The notes beneath the pieces are model-generated. The model saw only the letters and a program-made list of their open reading frames with translations, made no database searches and had not been told where the DNA came from. Positions 37,589 through 46,837 of a stretch of 64,000 nucleotides of DNA are shown in pieces. The stretch is from Streptomyces radiopugnans (lineage in GTDB: Bacteria > Actinomycetota > Actinomycetes > Streptomycetales > Streptomycetaceae). Numbering within the stretch: the stretch's first letter is position 1; every line of letters starts with the position of its first letter. The position numbers and the translations under genes are program-made. The DNA is taken from contig NZ_FOET01000001.1 of NCBI RefSeq assembly GCF_900110735.1, positions 806,001-870,000 on the forward strand, given 5' to 3'.

Positions 37589-38362
37589 GTGATAGCACAG
37601 CACGACATCGTGAGCGGCGCGCACTTCGCCACCACCGACAGGTGGGGCGGGGTGAGCGCCGCTCCGTATGACGAACTCAACCTCGGCGGCGCGGTCGGGG
37701 ACGACCCCGGCGCCGTGAGGGCCAACCGGGAGCTGGCGGCGAGGGCGCTCGGCCTGGACCCGGCCGCGGTGGTCTGGATGAACCAGGTGCACGGGCGCGA
37801 CGCGGCCGTCGTCACCGGGCCGTGGCGCGACGGCCACGTGCCGTGCGTGGACGCGGTCGTGACCGCCCGTCGGGGCCTGGCGCTGGCCGTGCTGACCGCC
37901 GACTGCGTCCCCGTCCTCCTCGCCGACCCCGTCGCCGGGGTGGCCGGAGCCGCGCACGCCGGGCGGCCCGGACTGGTCGCCGGGGTGGTCCCGGCGGTGG
38001 TCGAGGCCATGGGATCCCTCGGCGCGGACCCGGCCCGCACGGTCGTCCGCATCGGCCCCTCGGTGTGCGGGGGCTGCTACGAGGTGCCGGAGCGGATGCG
38101 CGAGGAGGTCGCGGCCGCGGTGCCCGAGGCGTACGCCACCACCAGGCGGGGCACCCCGGCGGTCGACGTCGCGGCCGGGGTGCGCGCCCAACTGGTCCGG
38201 CTCGGAGTGCCGGAGCCGCCGGAGCCGCCGGTCTGCACGATGGAGTCCCCGGACCACTACTCCTACCGCCGGGAGAGGACCACCGGACGGCTGGCCGGCT
38301 ACGTATGGCTGGAGGCTCCCGCCGACGGTGCGGGAGAGGCTGACGGGGAGGCCGCCGCATGA
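37589..38362 (+). CDS. pgeF: Peptidoglycan editing factor (laccase-domain, YfiH family)
   Basis: A 257-residue protein with the Cys/His metal site of the family: NQVHG, LTADCVPVLLAD, GAAHAGRPGLVAG and IGPSVCGGCYEVP. YfiH/PgeF removes non-canonical amino acids (serine for alanine) from UDP-MurNAc precursors in E. coli, which fits its place after ftsZ. The usual AHAGWRG is AHAGRPG here. GTG start; the stop overlaps yggS as ATGA. Confidence 0.9.
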   Translation: MIAQHDIVSGAHFATTDRWGGVSAAPYDELNLGGAVGDDPGAVRANRELAARALGLDPAAVVWMNQVHGRDAAVVTGPWRDGHVPCVDAVVTARRGLALAVLTADCVPVLLADPVAGVAGAAHAGRPGLVAGVVPAVVEAMGSLGADPARTVVRIGPSVCGGCYEVPERMREEVAAAVPEAYATTRRGTPAVDVAAGVRAQLVRLGVPEPPEPPVCTMESPDHYSYRRERTTGRLAGYVWLEAPADGAGEADGEAAA

Positions 38363-39105
38363 CCGACCGCAGTGCTGCCGACCGCAGTGCCGGCCGCAGA
38401 GCCGAACTGGCCGCGAACCTCGCCCGGGTGGAGGAGCGCATCACCCGCGCTTGTGTCACCGCGGGGCGCGCGCGGGAGGACGTGACCCTGGTCGTCGTCA
38501 CCAAGACCCGCCCCGCCGACGATGTGCGGCTGCTGGCCGGACTCGGGGTGCGGCACGTGGCGGAGAACCGGGACCAGGAGGCGGCGCCCAAGGCCGGCGC
38601 CTGCGCGGATCTCCCCCTCACCTGGCACTTCGTGGGGCAGTTGCAGACCAACAAGGTGCGGTCCGTGGCCCGCTACGCCGACTTCGTGCACTCGGTCGAC
38701 CGGCCCCGGCTGGTCGGCGCGCTCTCCTCGGCGGCCGAACGCGAGGGCCGGCGGATCGGCTGCCTGCTGCAGGTCGCGCTCGACCGGGAGGCGGGCGCGG
38801 CCGGCGGACGCGGCGGCGCGGCGCCGGAGGAGGTGGGGGAGTTGGCCGACGAGGTGGCCGCAGCCCCGGGCCTCCGGCTCGCGGGCGTGATGACGGTCGC
38901 ACCCCTTTCAGGACCGTACGCCGGTAGGCCGGGAGCCGCTTTCGAGCGGCTGGTGGAAATCTCAACCGCCCTACGGGCCGACCATCCTGCTGCGACCATG
39001 GTCTCGGCGGGGATGAGCGGGGACCTCGAAGAGGCGGTGGCGGCCGGTGCGACACATGTGCGCATCGGCAGTGCGGTACTCGGAGTACGACCCGGGCTCC
39101 GGTAA
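38359..39105 (+). CDS. PLP homeostasis protein (YggS/PROSC family)
   Basis: A 248-residue TIM-barrel PLP-binding protein. The PLP lysine is Lys49 in VVVTKTRP; HVAENRDQEA, WHFVGQLQTNKV, HSVDRP, MSAGMSGDLEEAVAAGATHVRIG are typical (the last quoted as SAGMSGDLEEAV and THVRIGSAVLG). It lacks racemase activity in characterised members and buffers pyridoxal phosphate. ATG overlaps pgeF. Confidence 0.93.
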   Translation: MTDRSAADRSAGRRAELAANLARVEERITRACVTAGRAREDVTLVVVTKTRPADDVRLLAGLGVRHVAENRDQEAAPKAGACADLPLTWHFVGQLQTNKVRSVARYADFVHSVDRPRLVGALSSAAEREGRRIGCLLQVALDREAGAAGGRGGAAPEEVGELADEVAAAPGLRLAGVMTVAPLSGPYAGRPGAAFERLVEISTALRADHPAATMVSAGMSGDLEEAVAAGATHVRIGSAVLGVRPGLR

Positions 39106-39318
39106 CGTCGCCAAGCAAGTCGGACCACAGCAGAAAATATGGTCATTCCCGCCCAGTGTGGATGACCGCGTGGATCCAGGGGCACCGGTGACGGAGTCTT
39201 GGGTCTTGGGGCCTCCCTTCGGAGGCACCGGAGGCAGAATGGGGTCCCCGCCGCAGGCAGGGGACGGGGCCTCCCCGCCGAAGGCCGGGGAACCACCACA
39301 GAGCGGAGGACGCAGAGA
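39106..39318 (+). promoter_or_regulatory. Structured leader upstream of sepF
   Basis: 213 nt between yggS and sepF with several hairpins: CCTCC-CTTC-GGAGG near 39211-39225, then two similar tandem stem-loops near 39242-39293. The first has CCCCGCC, loop GCA, then GGC and AGGGG. The second has CCCCGCC, loop GAA, then GGC and CGGGG. They end about 25 nt before the sepF start. An A/T-rich patch at 39130-39150 may hold a promoter. Confidence 0.5.
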
Positions 39319-39963
39319 ATGGCCGGCGCGATGCGCAAGATGGCGGTCTACCTCGGCCTCGTGGAGGACGATGGGTACGACGGCCCGGGGTTCGACCCCG
39401 ACGACGAGTTCGAGCCCGAGCCGGAGCCCGACAGGGACCGGCGGCACCAGGCGCACCAGCCTCTGGGGGCCCCCGCGGTGAAGTCCGACGGGGAGCAGGA
39501 GGCCGACGAGCCGGTGCGGGTCGTCCATCCCCCCGCCCACCGGGAACGGGAGCAGGCTCCTGCGATCGCCGCCGAAAACGGACGGCACGGGAGGATTGCC
39601 CCCGTGTCATCCATCACACCCGAACGCCAGAACCTGGAGAAGAACGCACCGGTGATCATGCCCAAGGTCGTGTCCGAGCGGGAGCCCTACCGGATCACCA
39701 CGCTGCACCCCCGGACGTACAACGAAGCCCGTACCATCGGGGAACACTTCCGAGAGGGCACCCCGGTGATCATGAATCTGACCGAGATGGACGACACGGA
39801 CGCGAAGCGTCTGGTCGACTTCGCGGCGGGTTTGGTGTTCGGTCTCCATGGGAGTATCGAGCGGGTGACACAGAAGGTCTTCCTCCTGTCTCCTGCTAAC
39901 GTCGATGTCACGGCGGAGGACAAGGCCCGCATCGCAGAGGGCGGGTTCTTCAACCAGAGCTGA
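39319..39963 (+). CDS. sepF: Cell division protein SepF
   Basis: A 214-residue FtsZ-membrane linker. The N-terminal [19 protein letters not shown] is the amphipathic membrane-targeting helix; an acidic Pro/Glu linker follows; the SepF core (about 120-200) contains [47 protein letters not shown] and [11 protein letters not shown] (quoted in parts). Actinobacteria lack FtsA, so SepF is the main Z-ring tether. The ATG at 39319 has GGAGG 9 nt upstream. Confidence 0.97.
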   Translation: MAGAMRKMAVYLGLVEDDGYDGPGFDPDDEFEPEPEPDRDRRHQAHQPLGAPAVKSDGEQEADEPVRVVHPPAHREREQAPAIAAENGRHGRIAPVSSITPERQNLEKNAPVIMPKVVSEREPYRITTLHPRTYNEARTIGEHFREGTPVIMNLTEMDDTDAKRLVDFAAGLVFGLHGSIERVTQKVFLLSPANVDVTAEDKARIAEGGFFNQS

Positions 39964-40030
39964 GAGTCAGTGCAACCGGACGGGCCGGCCGACGGGCCGG
40001 ACGCGACCAAAGGGGAGAGGGAAGCGCACG

Positions 40031-40315
40031 ATGGGCGTCGTACAGCAGGTGGTCCTCATTGTGCTGCAGGTCTTCCTGGTCGTGCTGATCTTCCGCCTGG
40101 TGATGGACTACGTCTTCATGTTCGCCCGCTCATGGCAGCCCGGCAAGGCGATGGTGGTCGTCCTGGAGGCCACCTACACTGTCACTGATCCGCCACTCAA
40201 GCTGCTGCGGAGGTTCATACCGCCGCTGCGCTTCGGGGGCGTGGCGCTCGACCTGTCCTTCTTCGTACTGATGATCATCGTCTACATCCTGATCAGTGTC
40301 GTGGCCAGGCTGTGA
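40031..40315 (+). CDS. YggT-family membrane protein
   Basis: A 94-residue protein with two YggT-type membrane helices (about residues 3-28 and 72-92) flanking VLEATYTVTDPPLKLLRRFIPP (family signature DPPLKLLRRFIPP). It is conserved between sepF and divIVA in actinobacteria; the function is undefined. The ATG at 40031 follows GGGGAGAGGGAAG. Confidence 0.93.
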   Translation: MGVVQQVVLIVLQVFLVVLIFRLVMDYVFMFARSWQPGKAMVVVLEATYTVTDPPLKLLRRFIPPLRFGGVALDLSFFVLMIIVYILISVVARL

Positions 40316-40363
40316 GCGATACGGTCTTGCCGATATGCCGATGACTTACGTTGAGGTGAAGAG

Positions 40364-41473
40364 ATGCCGCTGACCCCCGAGGACGTGCGGAACAAGCAGT
40401 TCACAACCGTCCGCCTGCGAGAGGGCTACGACGAGGACGAGGTCGATGCCTTCCTCGACGAGGTCGAGGCCGAACTGACGCGTCTACTCCGGGAGAACGA
40501 GGATCTGCGCGCCAAGCTGGCCGCCGCGACGCGGGCCGCCGCGCAGAACCAGCAGCAGGGCATGCGCAAACCCGAGCCCCAGCAGCAGCAGGAACGGCCG
40601 GGTCCCGTACCCGCCGCCATATCGGGACCGCAGCCGGTCCCGCCGGGGCAGATGGGCGGTCCGCCCCAGTTGCCCGGCGGTGCGCCGCAGCTGCCTGCAG
40701 GCCCCGGCGGGCACGGCCCGCAGGGCGGTCCGATGGGCCCCGGCCCGATGGGTGGTCACGGCGGTCCGGGCGGTCCCGGCCCGATGGGCGGCCACGGCGG
40801 TCCCGGTGGTCCGGGCATGCACCAGCAGGGTCAGGGACCGGGCGGCGACAGCGCGGCCCGCGTGCTGTCGCTGGCGCAGCAGACCGCGGACCAGGCGATC
40901 GCGGAGGCCCGTTCCGAGGCCAACAAGATCGTCGGTGAGGCGCGCAGCCGCGCCGAGGGCCTGGAGCGGGACGCCCGTGCCAAGGCCGACGCGCTGGAGC
41001 GGGACGCGCAGGAGAAGCACCGCGTCGCGATGGGCTCGCTGGAGTCCGCCCGCGCCACGCTGGAGCGCAAGGTCGAGGACCTGCGCGGCTTCGAGCGCGA
41101 GTACCGCACCCGCCTGAAGTCCTACCTGGAGAGCCAGCTCCGTCAGCTGGAGAACCAGGCCGACGACTCCCTGGCCCCGCCGCGCACCCCGGCCACGGCC
41201 TCGCTGCCGCCGTCCCCCTCGATGGCATCGGCGGGCGCACCGGGCGGCGGCGCCATGGGCGGTCACCAGTCCATGGGCGGCGGCCAGTCGATGGGCGGCC
41301 CGGGCGGTCACGGCGGTCACAACCAGGGCGGCGGTCAGACCTACGGCGGACAGCAGCAGATGTCCCCGGCGATGACCCAGCCGATGGCCCCGGTGCGGCC
41401 GCAGGGTCCGCAGCCGATGCAGCAGGCACCCTCGCCGATGCGCGGCTTCCTCATCGACGAGGACGACAACTGA
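40364..41473 (+). CDS. divIVA: Polar growth determinant DivIVA
   Basis: A 369-residue coiled-coil protein that marks hyphal tips and directs polar wall growth. N-terminal membrane-binding crossover domain [19 protein letters not shown] and [14 protein letters not shown], a first coiled coil to about residue 60, and a Gln/Pro/Gly/Met/His-rich linker (about 65-160) with a repeated [12 protein letters not shown] unit. A second coiled coil (about 163-265) precedes another Gly/Met/Gln tail ending [10 protein letters not shown]. The ribosome site is GAGGTGAAG. It is the last gene of the cluster and ends before a strong terminator. Confidence 0.97.
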   Translation: MPLTPEDVRNKQFTTVRLREGYDEDEVDAFLDEVEAELTRLLRENEDLRAKLAAATRAAAQNQQQGMRKPEPQQQQERPGPVPAAISGPQPVPPGQMGGPPQLPGGAPQLPAGPGGHGPQGGPMGPGPMGGHGGPGGPGPMGGHGGPGGPGMHQQGQGPGGDSAARVLSLAQQTADQAIAEARSEANKIVGEARSRAEGLERDARAKADALERDAQEKHRVAMGSLESARATLERKVEDLRGFEREYRTRLKSYLESQLRQLENQADDSLAPPRTPATASLPPSPSMASAGAPGGGAMGGHQSMGGGQSMGGPGGHGGHNQGGGQTYGGQQQMSPAMTQPMAPVRPQGPQPMQQAPSPMRGFLIDEDDN

Positions 41474-41515
41474 CGCAGCCGCCGTAGGCGGCGGGCGAAT
41501 CGGATCGGCATATCG

Positions 41516-41560
41516 CAGAGGGCCGGGCCCGGGATCGAAGATCCCGGGCCCGGCCCTCTG
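41516..41560 (+). terminator. 21-bp perfect stem with GAA loop, divIVA terminator
   Basis: The arms 41516-41536 and 41540-41560 are exact complements with a 3-nt loop. It lies 43 nt past the divIVA stop and may also work on the opposite strand. Confidence 0.88.
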
Positions 41561-41606
41561 GTGTGCCCGTTCCGTCCGGCCTCTCCGGCCGGGCCGCACC
41601 CCGGCG

Positions 41607-41645
41607 CACCGGTGCCCGGGCCGACGGGCGGCCCGGGCACCGGTG
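41607..41645 (-). terminator. 17-bp perfect stem, ileS terminator
   Basis: The arms 41607-41623 and 41629-41645 are exact complements with a 5-nt loop. It is 11 nt beyond the ileS stop on the minus strand. Confidence 0.82.
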
Positions 41646-41656
41646 GCGGCCGCCGG

Positions 41657-44600
41657 TCAGACGCGGCGCAGCCGGAAGACCAGGGACAGCGACTCGTCCT
41701 CGAACGGCTCGCCGAAGGAGTCGTCGCCCTCGCCCTCCGCGTAGTCCGTCGCCAGGACCTCGTCCGCGATCAGGGTCCGGTGCTCGGCCAGCGCCCGGGC
41801 GACCTCCTCGTCGTCCGACCGCCACCGCAGGGCGATCCGGTCGGCGACGTCCAGGCCGCTGTTCTTGCGCGCCTCCTGGATCAGCCGGATCGCGTCACGG
41901 GCGAGCCCCGCCCGCCGCAGCTCCGGGGTGATCTCCAGGTCCAGGGCGACCGTGGCGCCGGCGTCGGAGGCCACCGACCAGCCCTCGCGCGGGGTCTCGG
42001 TGATGATGACCTCCTCCGGGGAGAGCGCGATGGTCTCGCCGTCGACCTCCACCGCCGCCGTGCCGGCGCGCAGCGCCGCCGACAGCGCCGCCGCGTCCGC
42101 CTCGGCGATGGCCTTGGCGACCGGCTGGGTGCGCTTGCCGAACCGGCGGCCCAGCGCCCGGAAGTTGGCCTTGGCGGTGGTGTCCACCAGGGAGCCGCCG
42201 ACCTCGGACAGGGAGGCGAGCGAGGTGACGTTCAGCTCCTCGGCGATCTGCTCGCGCAGGTCGTCGCTGAGCAGTTCGAAGCCCTGCGCCGCCAGCAGTG
42301 CGCGGGACAGCGGCTGCCGGGTCTTGACCCCCGACTCCGCGCGCGTGGCCCGGCCCAGCTCCACCAGCCGCCGCACCAGCAGCATGTCGCGGGACAGGTC
42401 CGGGTCGACGGCCGACAGATCGGCCTCGGGCCAGGTGGCCAGGTGCACGGAGTCCGGCGCGCCGGGGGTGACGGGGACGACCAGGTCCTGCCAGACCCGC
42501 TCGGTGATGAACGGCACCAGCGGGGCCATCAGCCGGGTGACGGTCTCCAGCACGTCGTGCAGGGTGCGCAGCGCCGCCGCGTCACCCTGCCAGAAGCGGC
42601 GCCGGGAGCGGCGCACGTACCAGTTGGACAGGTCGTCCACGAAGGTGGACAGCAGCTTGCCGGTGCGCTGGGTGTCGTAGGCCTCCATGGCCTGGGTGCA
42701 CTGGTCGACCAGGGCGTGCAGCTCGCTGAGCAGCCAGCGGTCCAGCAGCGGGCGCGTCTGCGGGGCCGGGTCCGACTCCGAGGGCGCCCAGCCGGAGGTG
42801 CGGGCGTACAGCGCCTGGAAGGCGACGGTGTTCCAGTAGGTCAGCAGGGTCTTGCGGACGACCTCCTGGATCGTGCCGTGCCCGACGCGCCGCGCGCTCC
42901 ACGGGGAGCCGCCCGCGGCCATGAACCAGCGCACCGCGTCCGCGCCGTGCCGGTCCATCAGCGGGATGGGCTCCAGGATGTTGCCCAGGTGCTTGGACAT
43001 CTTCCGGCCGTCCTCGGCGAGGATGTGGCCCAGGCAGACCACGTTCTCGTAGGAGGAGCGGTCGAAGACGAGCGTGCCGACCGCCATCAGCGTGTAGAAC
43101 CAGCCGCGGGTCTGGTCGATGGCCTCGGAGATGAACTGCGCCGGGTAGCGCTTCTCGAAGACGTCCTTGTTGCGGTACGGGTAGCCCCACTGGGCGAAGG
43201 GCATCGAGCCCGAGTCGTACCAGGCGTCGATGACCTCCGGGACGCGGACGGCCGTCAGCGAGCAGCCCTCGGCGGTGCAGCCGAAGACGACGTCGTCGAT
43301 GTACGGGCGGTGCGGGTCCAGGCCCGACTGGTCGGTGCCGGTCAGCTCCGACAGCTCCGCCAGCGACCCGACGCAGGTGAGGTGGCCCTCCTCGCAGCGC
43401 CAGATGGGCAGCGGGGTGCCCCAGTAGCGGTTGCGGGACAGGGCCCAGTCGATGTTGTTGTCCAGCCAGTCGCCGTAGCGGCCGTGCTTGACCGACTCCG
43501 GGAACCAGTTGGTCCGCTCGTTCTCCCGCAGCAGGGCGTCCTTGATCGCGGTGGTGCGGATGTACCAGGACGGCTGCGCGTAGTAGAGCAGCGCGGTGTG
43601 GCAGCGCCAGCAGTGCGGGTAGCTGTGCTCGTAGGGCAGGTGGCGGAAGAGCAGGCCGCGGGCGTCGAGGTCGGCGACCAGAGCCTCGTCGGCCTTCTTG
43701 AAGAACTGCCCGCCGACCAGTCCCAGGCCCTCCTCGAAGGTGCCGTCGGGCCGGACGGGATTGACCACCGGCAGCCCGTAGGCACGGCAGGTGAGCAGGT
43801 CGTCCTCGCCGAAGGCGGGGGACTGGTGGACCAGACCGGTGCCGTCCTCGGTGGTGACGTACTCGGCGTTGAGGACGAAGTGGGCGCCCTCGATCTCCAC
43901 CAGGTCGAACGGGCGGCGGTAGGCCCAGCGCTCCATCTCGCGGCCGGTGAAGGTCTGCCCGGTGGCGCTCCAGCCCTCGCCCAGCGCCTTGGCCAGCAGC
44001 GGCTCGGCCACCACCAGCTTCTCGGCGCCGTCGGTGGCCACCGCGTAGGTGACGTCGGGGTGGGCGGCCACGGCGGTGTTGGACACCAGCGTCCAGGGCG
44101 TGGTCGTCCACACCAGCAGCGAGGCCTCGCCGGCCAGCGGGCCGGAGGTCAGCGGGAAGCGGACGTAGACCGAGGGGTCCACGACCGTCTCGTAGCCCTG
44201 CGCCAGCTCGTGGTCGGACAGGCCGGTGCCGCAGCGCGGGCACCAGGGCGCCACACGGTGGTCCTGGACGAGCAGGCCCTTGCCGAAGATCTCCTTCAGC
44301 GACCACCACACGGACTCGATGTAGTCCGGGTCCATCGTCCGGTAGGCGTCGTCCATGTCGACCCAGTAGCCCATCCGGGTCGTCAGCTCGGCGAAGGCGT
44401 CGGTGTGCCGGGTCACCGACTCGCGGCACCTGGCGTTGAACTCCGCGATGCCGTAGGCCTCGATGTCCTGCTTGCCGTTGAAGCCCAGCTCCTTCTCCAC
44501 CGCCAGCTCCACCGGCAGGCCGTGGCAGTCCCAGCCGGCCTTGCGCGCCACGTGGTAGCCGCGCATGGTGCGGAAGCGGGGGAAGACGTCCTTGAAGACG

Positions 44601-44806
44601 CGGGCCTCGATGTGGTGGGCGCCGGGCATGCCGTTCGCGGTCGGCGGGCCCTCGTAGAACACCCACTCGGGACGGCCCTCGGACTGCTCCAGGCTGCGGG
44701 CGAAGACCTTGTTCTCGCGCCAGAAGTCCAGCACGGCGCGCTCCAGGGCGGGGAGATCCACCTGGGCGGGCACCGGACGGTACTGGGGCGGGGGCTGCGG
44801 GCTCAT
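41657..44806 (-). CDS. ileS: Isoleucyl-tRNA synthetase
   Basis: A 1049-residue class I synthetase. The HIGH-equivalent is HHIE at 64-67, and KMSKH begins at Lys602. The editing domain contains WTTTPWTLVSNTAVAAHPD; WCPRCGTGLSDHEL and CHTALLYYAQPSWYIRTT are also present. The length and motifs match the long (eukaryote-like) IleS type common in actinobacteria. The ATG at 44806 has GGAGGAAG about 6 nt upstream, placed inside a T-box leader. It is convergent with divIVA and ends in its own hairpin. Confidence 0.98.
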   Translation of the reverse strand: MSPQPPPQYRPVPAQVDLPALERAVLDFWRENKVFARSLEQSEGRPEWVFYEGPPTANGMPGAHHIEARVFKDVFPRFRTMRGYHVARKAGWDCHGLPVELAVEKELGFNGKQDIEAYGIAEFNARCRESVTRHTDAFAELTTRMGYWVDMDDAYRTMDPDYIESVWWSLKEIFGKGLLVQDHRVAPWCPRCGTGLSDHELAQGYETVVDPSVYVRFPLTSGPLAGEASLLVWTTTPWTLVSNTAVAAHPDVTYAVATDGAEKLVVAEPLLAKALGEGWSATGQTFTGREMERWAYRRPFDLVEIEGAHFVLNAEYVTTEDGTGLVHQSPAFGEDDLLTCRAYGLPVVNPVRPDGTFEEGLGLVGGQFFKKADEALVADLDARGLLFRHLPYEHSYPHCWRCHTALLYYAQPSWYIRTTAIKDALLRENERTNWFPESVKHGRYGDWLDNNIDWALSRNRYWGTPLPIWRCEEGHLTCVGSLAELSELTGTDQSGLDPHRPYIDDVVFGCTAEGCSLTAVRVPEVIDAWYDSGSMPFAQWGYPYRNKDVFEKRYPAQFISEAIDQTRGWFYTLMAVGTLVFDRSSYENVVCLGHILAEDGRKMSKHLGNILEPIPLMDRHGADAVRWFMAAGGSPWSARRVGHGTIQEVVRKTLLTYWNTVAFQALYARTSGWAPSESDPAPQTRPLLDRWLLSELHALVDQCTQAMEAYDTQRTGKLLSTFVDDLSNWYVRRSRRRFWQGDAAALRTLHDVLETVTRLMAPLVPFITERVWQDLVVPVTPGAPDSVHLATWPEADLSAVDPDLSRDMLLVRRLVELGRATRAESGVKTRQPLSRALLAAQGFELLSDDLREQIAEELNVTSLASLSEVGGSLVDTTAKANFRALGRRFGKRTQPVAKAIAEADAAALSAALRAGTAAVEVDGETIALSPEEVIITETPREGWSVASDAGATVALDLEITPELRRAGLARDAIRLIQEARKNSGLDVADRIALRWRSDDEEVARALAEHRTLIADEVLATDYAEGEGDDSFGEPFEDESLSLVFRLRRV

Positions 44807-45060
44807 GGTGAGCTTCCTCCAACGGACGTGGTGACTTCCGCCGGAGGGACGAGACCGCCGCCAGTCGGCGCCGGTGCCCGCGGTACCACCCTCCTTGGCG
44901 CCGGACGCGTACGCGGGTACGTGTCCACCGCCCTCTCATTGGTGCGGCGATGCCGGTTCTACTCACCGTCCGTCGCACCGCGTGCTGTCGCCGCACGTGC
45001 GCGGGGGTTTTCTTCCGGCGGCTCCGGGGTGATCTTCACGCCGCGCTCGCCCCCGGGCTC
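44807..45060 (-). promoter_or_regulatory. Translational T-box leader of ileS (Ile specifier ATC)
   Basis: On the minus strand the conserved T-box AGGGTGGTACCGCG is at 44892-44879. The specifier hairpin GCGGC/GCCGC (45044-45018) presents GTGAAGATCACC with ATC (45033-45031), the isoleucine codon. Downstream, CCTCC (44848-44844) can pair with the ileS Shine-Dalgarno GGAGG (44820-44816). This is the architecture of actinobacterial ileS T-boxes, which free the ribosome site when uncharged tRNA-Ile binds. Confidence 0.95.
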
Positions 45061-45331
45061 ACACCGTCCCCGGGTCGCTCGTGGCCGCATACGGACGCTA
45101 CTCGTCCCCTTCGACGCCTCTCGCTCAGCCCAAGTGTAAGGGTGCCTCCCAATGGGGGCTGACCGGTTTTCGGCCCGCGGTGCCGGGCAGAACGCTTCGC
45201 GAGGGCACGGGTTCCGCCTACCGGGGAAGCGGGAGCGGAACGGCGTGCCCTGTTGCCGCACGATCGGTGCCGATTTATCGTTCCGGTCACGATTCATACA
45301 CAAGATAACAATATGTGAAGGGGTCGCGGCC
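45061..45331. promoter_or_regulatory. Divergent promoter region of ileS and the DksA-like gene
   Basis: For ileS (minus), TACACT at 45133-45138 is a likely -10 about 75 nt before the specifier hairpin. For the + strand gene, 45268-45316 is a marked A/T-rich island (TTTATCG, GATTCATACAC, GATAACAATATG), the most AT-rich stretch in this part of the window and probably its promoter. The remaining sequence shows nothing else. Confidence 0.55.
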
Positions 45332-46054
45332 ATGGTGGCGAGGGAGTCCGCAGCGAGGAGGGCGCGAGCCGCGCGGGAGCCCGCCGGGGAGAAGGACGCC
45401 GGGAGTTCCGCGAGTGCCGGGAATCCCGGGGGCCCCGAAGACGCCGAGGAACCCGCGAGCGCCGGGAGCGCGGGGAAGAAGCCATCCGGAGGGAAGTCCG
45501 CTGCGAAGAGGGCAGCGGCGAGCACGGGCGCCGGAAAGGCGGCCGACGGGAAGACAGGAGCCGAGACGGTGGTTGCCAAGAAGTCCACGACGGGAGCGCG
45601 GGCCGCCGGGCACGCCGCCCCGGTCCCCCCGGCTCGTACGGCCGCGGCCACCGCCGCCCCCGACGAGCTGGCCGTACGGCCCGGAGAGGAGCCCTGGACC
45701 GCGCAGGAGGTGGAGGAGGCGCGCGCTGAGCTGTCCTCGGAGTCCGAGCGGCTGCGCGTGGAGATCCACGCCGCGGAGGAGGCCCTCAACGGCCTGATGC
45801 GGGACTCGGCCGACGGCGCCGGGGACGACCAGGCCGACACGGGGACGAAGAACATCACGCGCGAGCACGAGATGGCCCTGGCGGAGAACGCCCGCGAGAT
45901 GCTCTACCAGACCGAGCGCGCCCTGGACCGCCTGGAGGCCGGGACGTACGGCGTCTGCGAGAACTGCGGCAAGCCGATCGGCAAGGCGCGGATGCAGGCG
46001 TTCCCCCGGGCCACTCTCTGCGTCGAGTGCAAGCAGCGGCAGGAGCGCCGCTGA
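45332..46054 (+). CDS. TraR/DksA-type C4 zinc-finger protein
   Basis: A 240-residue protein. About 110 residues of Ala/Gly/Lys/Arg-rich low complexity precede a helical DksA-like region (WTAQEVEEARAELSSESERL, HEMALAENAREMLYQTERAL). The C4 zinc finger is Cys209, Cys212, Cys230 and Cys233 in VCENCGKPIGKARMQA and LCVECKQRQ. DksA relatives bind the RNA polymerase secondary channel; the lysine-rich front resembles histone-like tails. The ATG at 45332 follows GAAGGGG; a GTG one codon on is also possible. It sits upstream of lspA. Confidence 0.88.
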   Translation: MVARESAARRARAAREPAGEKDAGSSASAGNPGGPEDAEEPASAGSAGKKPSGGKSAAKRAAASTGAGKAADGKTGAETVVAKKSTTGARAAGHAAPVPPARTAAATAAPDELAVRPGEEPWTAQEVEEARAELSSESERLRVEIHAAEEALNGLMRDSADGAGDDQADTGTKNITREHEMALAENAREMLYQTERALDRLEAGTYGVCENCGKPIGKARMQAFPRATLCVECKQRQERR

Positions 46055-46103
46055 CCGCCGCCGCCCGCCCGCCGCCGCCCGGGTGTGACGTACCCTGCAT
46101 CAC

Positions 46104-46724
46104 GTGACAGAGGTGGAACGGGCCGGCGAGCAGCCGGGCGAGGCGCAGACCGAGACCGAGACCGTGGACACAGCCGCCGGCCGGGCCGCGACCGAGGCCG
46201 GCGGCGGGCCCGGGAGTACCGCCGGGCCCGCCCCCCGCGGACGCCGGCGGATCGTGGAACTCGCCATCGTGGCGGCCGTCGCCTACGCCCTGGACCTGAT
46301 CAGCAAGATCATCGTGGTCGAGAAGCTGGAGGGCCACGACCCGATCGAGGTGATCGGCACCTGGCTGCGGTTCCAGGCCGTGCGCAACCCGGGCGCGGCC
46401 TTCGGCATCGGCGAGGCCCTCACCATCGTCTTCACCGTCATCGCGGCGGCCGTGATCGTGGTGATCGTGCGGATCGCCCGCAAGCTCTACAGCACGCCCT
46501 GGGCCATCGCGCTCGGACTGCTGCTGGGCGGGGCCCTGGGCAACCTCACCGACCGGGTCTTCCGCTCGCCCGGGGTCTTCCAGGGGCATGTGGTGGACTT
46601 CATCGCGCCCGCCCACTTCGCCGTCTTCAACCTGGCCGACTCGGCGATCGTCTGCGGCGGGGTGCTGATCGTGCTGCTGTCCTTCCGGGGCCTGGACCCC
46701 GACGGCACCGTCCACCGGGACTGA
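46104..46724 (+). CDS. lspA: Lipoprotein signal peptidase II
   Basis: A 206-residue membrane aspartyl protease with four helices. It has the catalytic Asp150 in GNLTDRV and Asp179 in FNLADSAIV, and DLISKIIVV and [10 protein letters not shown] as in other LspA. About 48 acidic/Ala-rich residues precede the first helix. The GTG has no ribosome site and follows TACCCT by 7 nt, so it is probably leaderless. Confidence 0.96.
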   Translation: MTEVERAGEQPGEAQTETETVDTAAGRAATEAGGGPGSTAGPAPRGRRRIVELAIVAAVAYALDLISKIIVVEKLEGHDPIEVIGTWLRFQAVRNPGAAFGIGEALTIVFTVIAAAVIVVIVRIARKLYSTPWAIALGLLLGGALGNLTDRVFRSPGVFQGHVVDFIAPAHFAVFNLADSAIVCGGVLIVLLSFRGLDPDGTVHRD

Positions 46725-46837
46725 CCGGAGCCGGCCGCGGCCGGTCCGCGGGGGACGGTGCGCGGGGACCGGCCCGCACCGGGTGTGCGCCCGCCCGCCG
46801 AACGAGGGCACCGCCCGCTTCCGGCATACTCGATCGG

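Noticed and set aside
41561..45139. Long + strand open frame opposite ileS
   Set aside because: It is the codon-bias shadow of ileS and runs through the T-box and both terminators.
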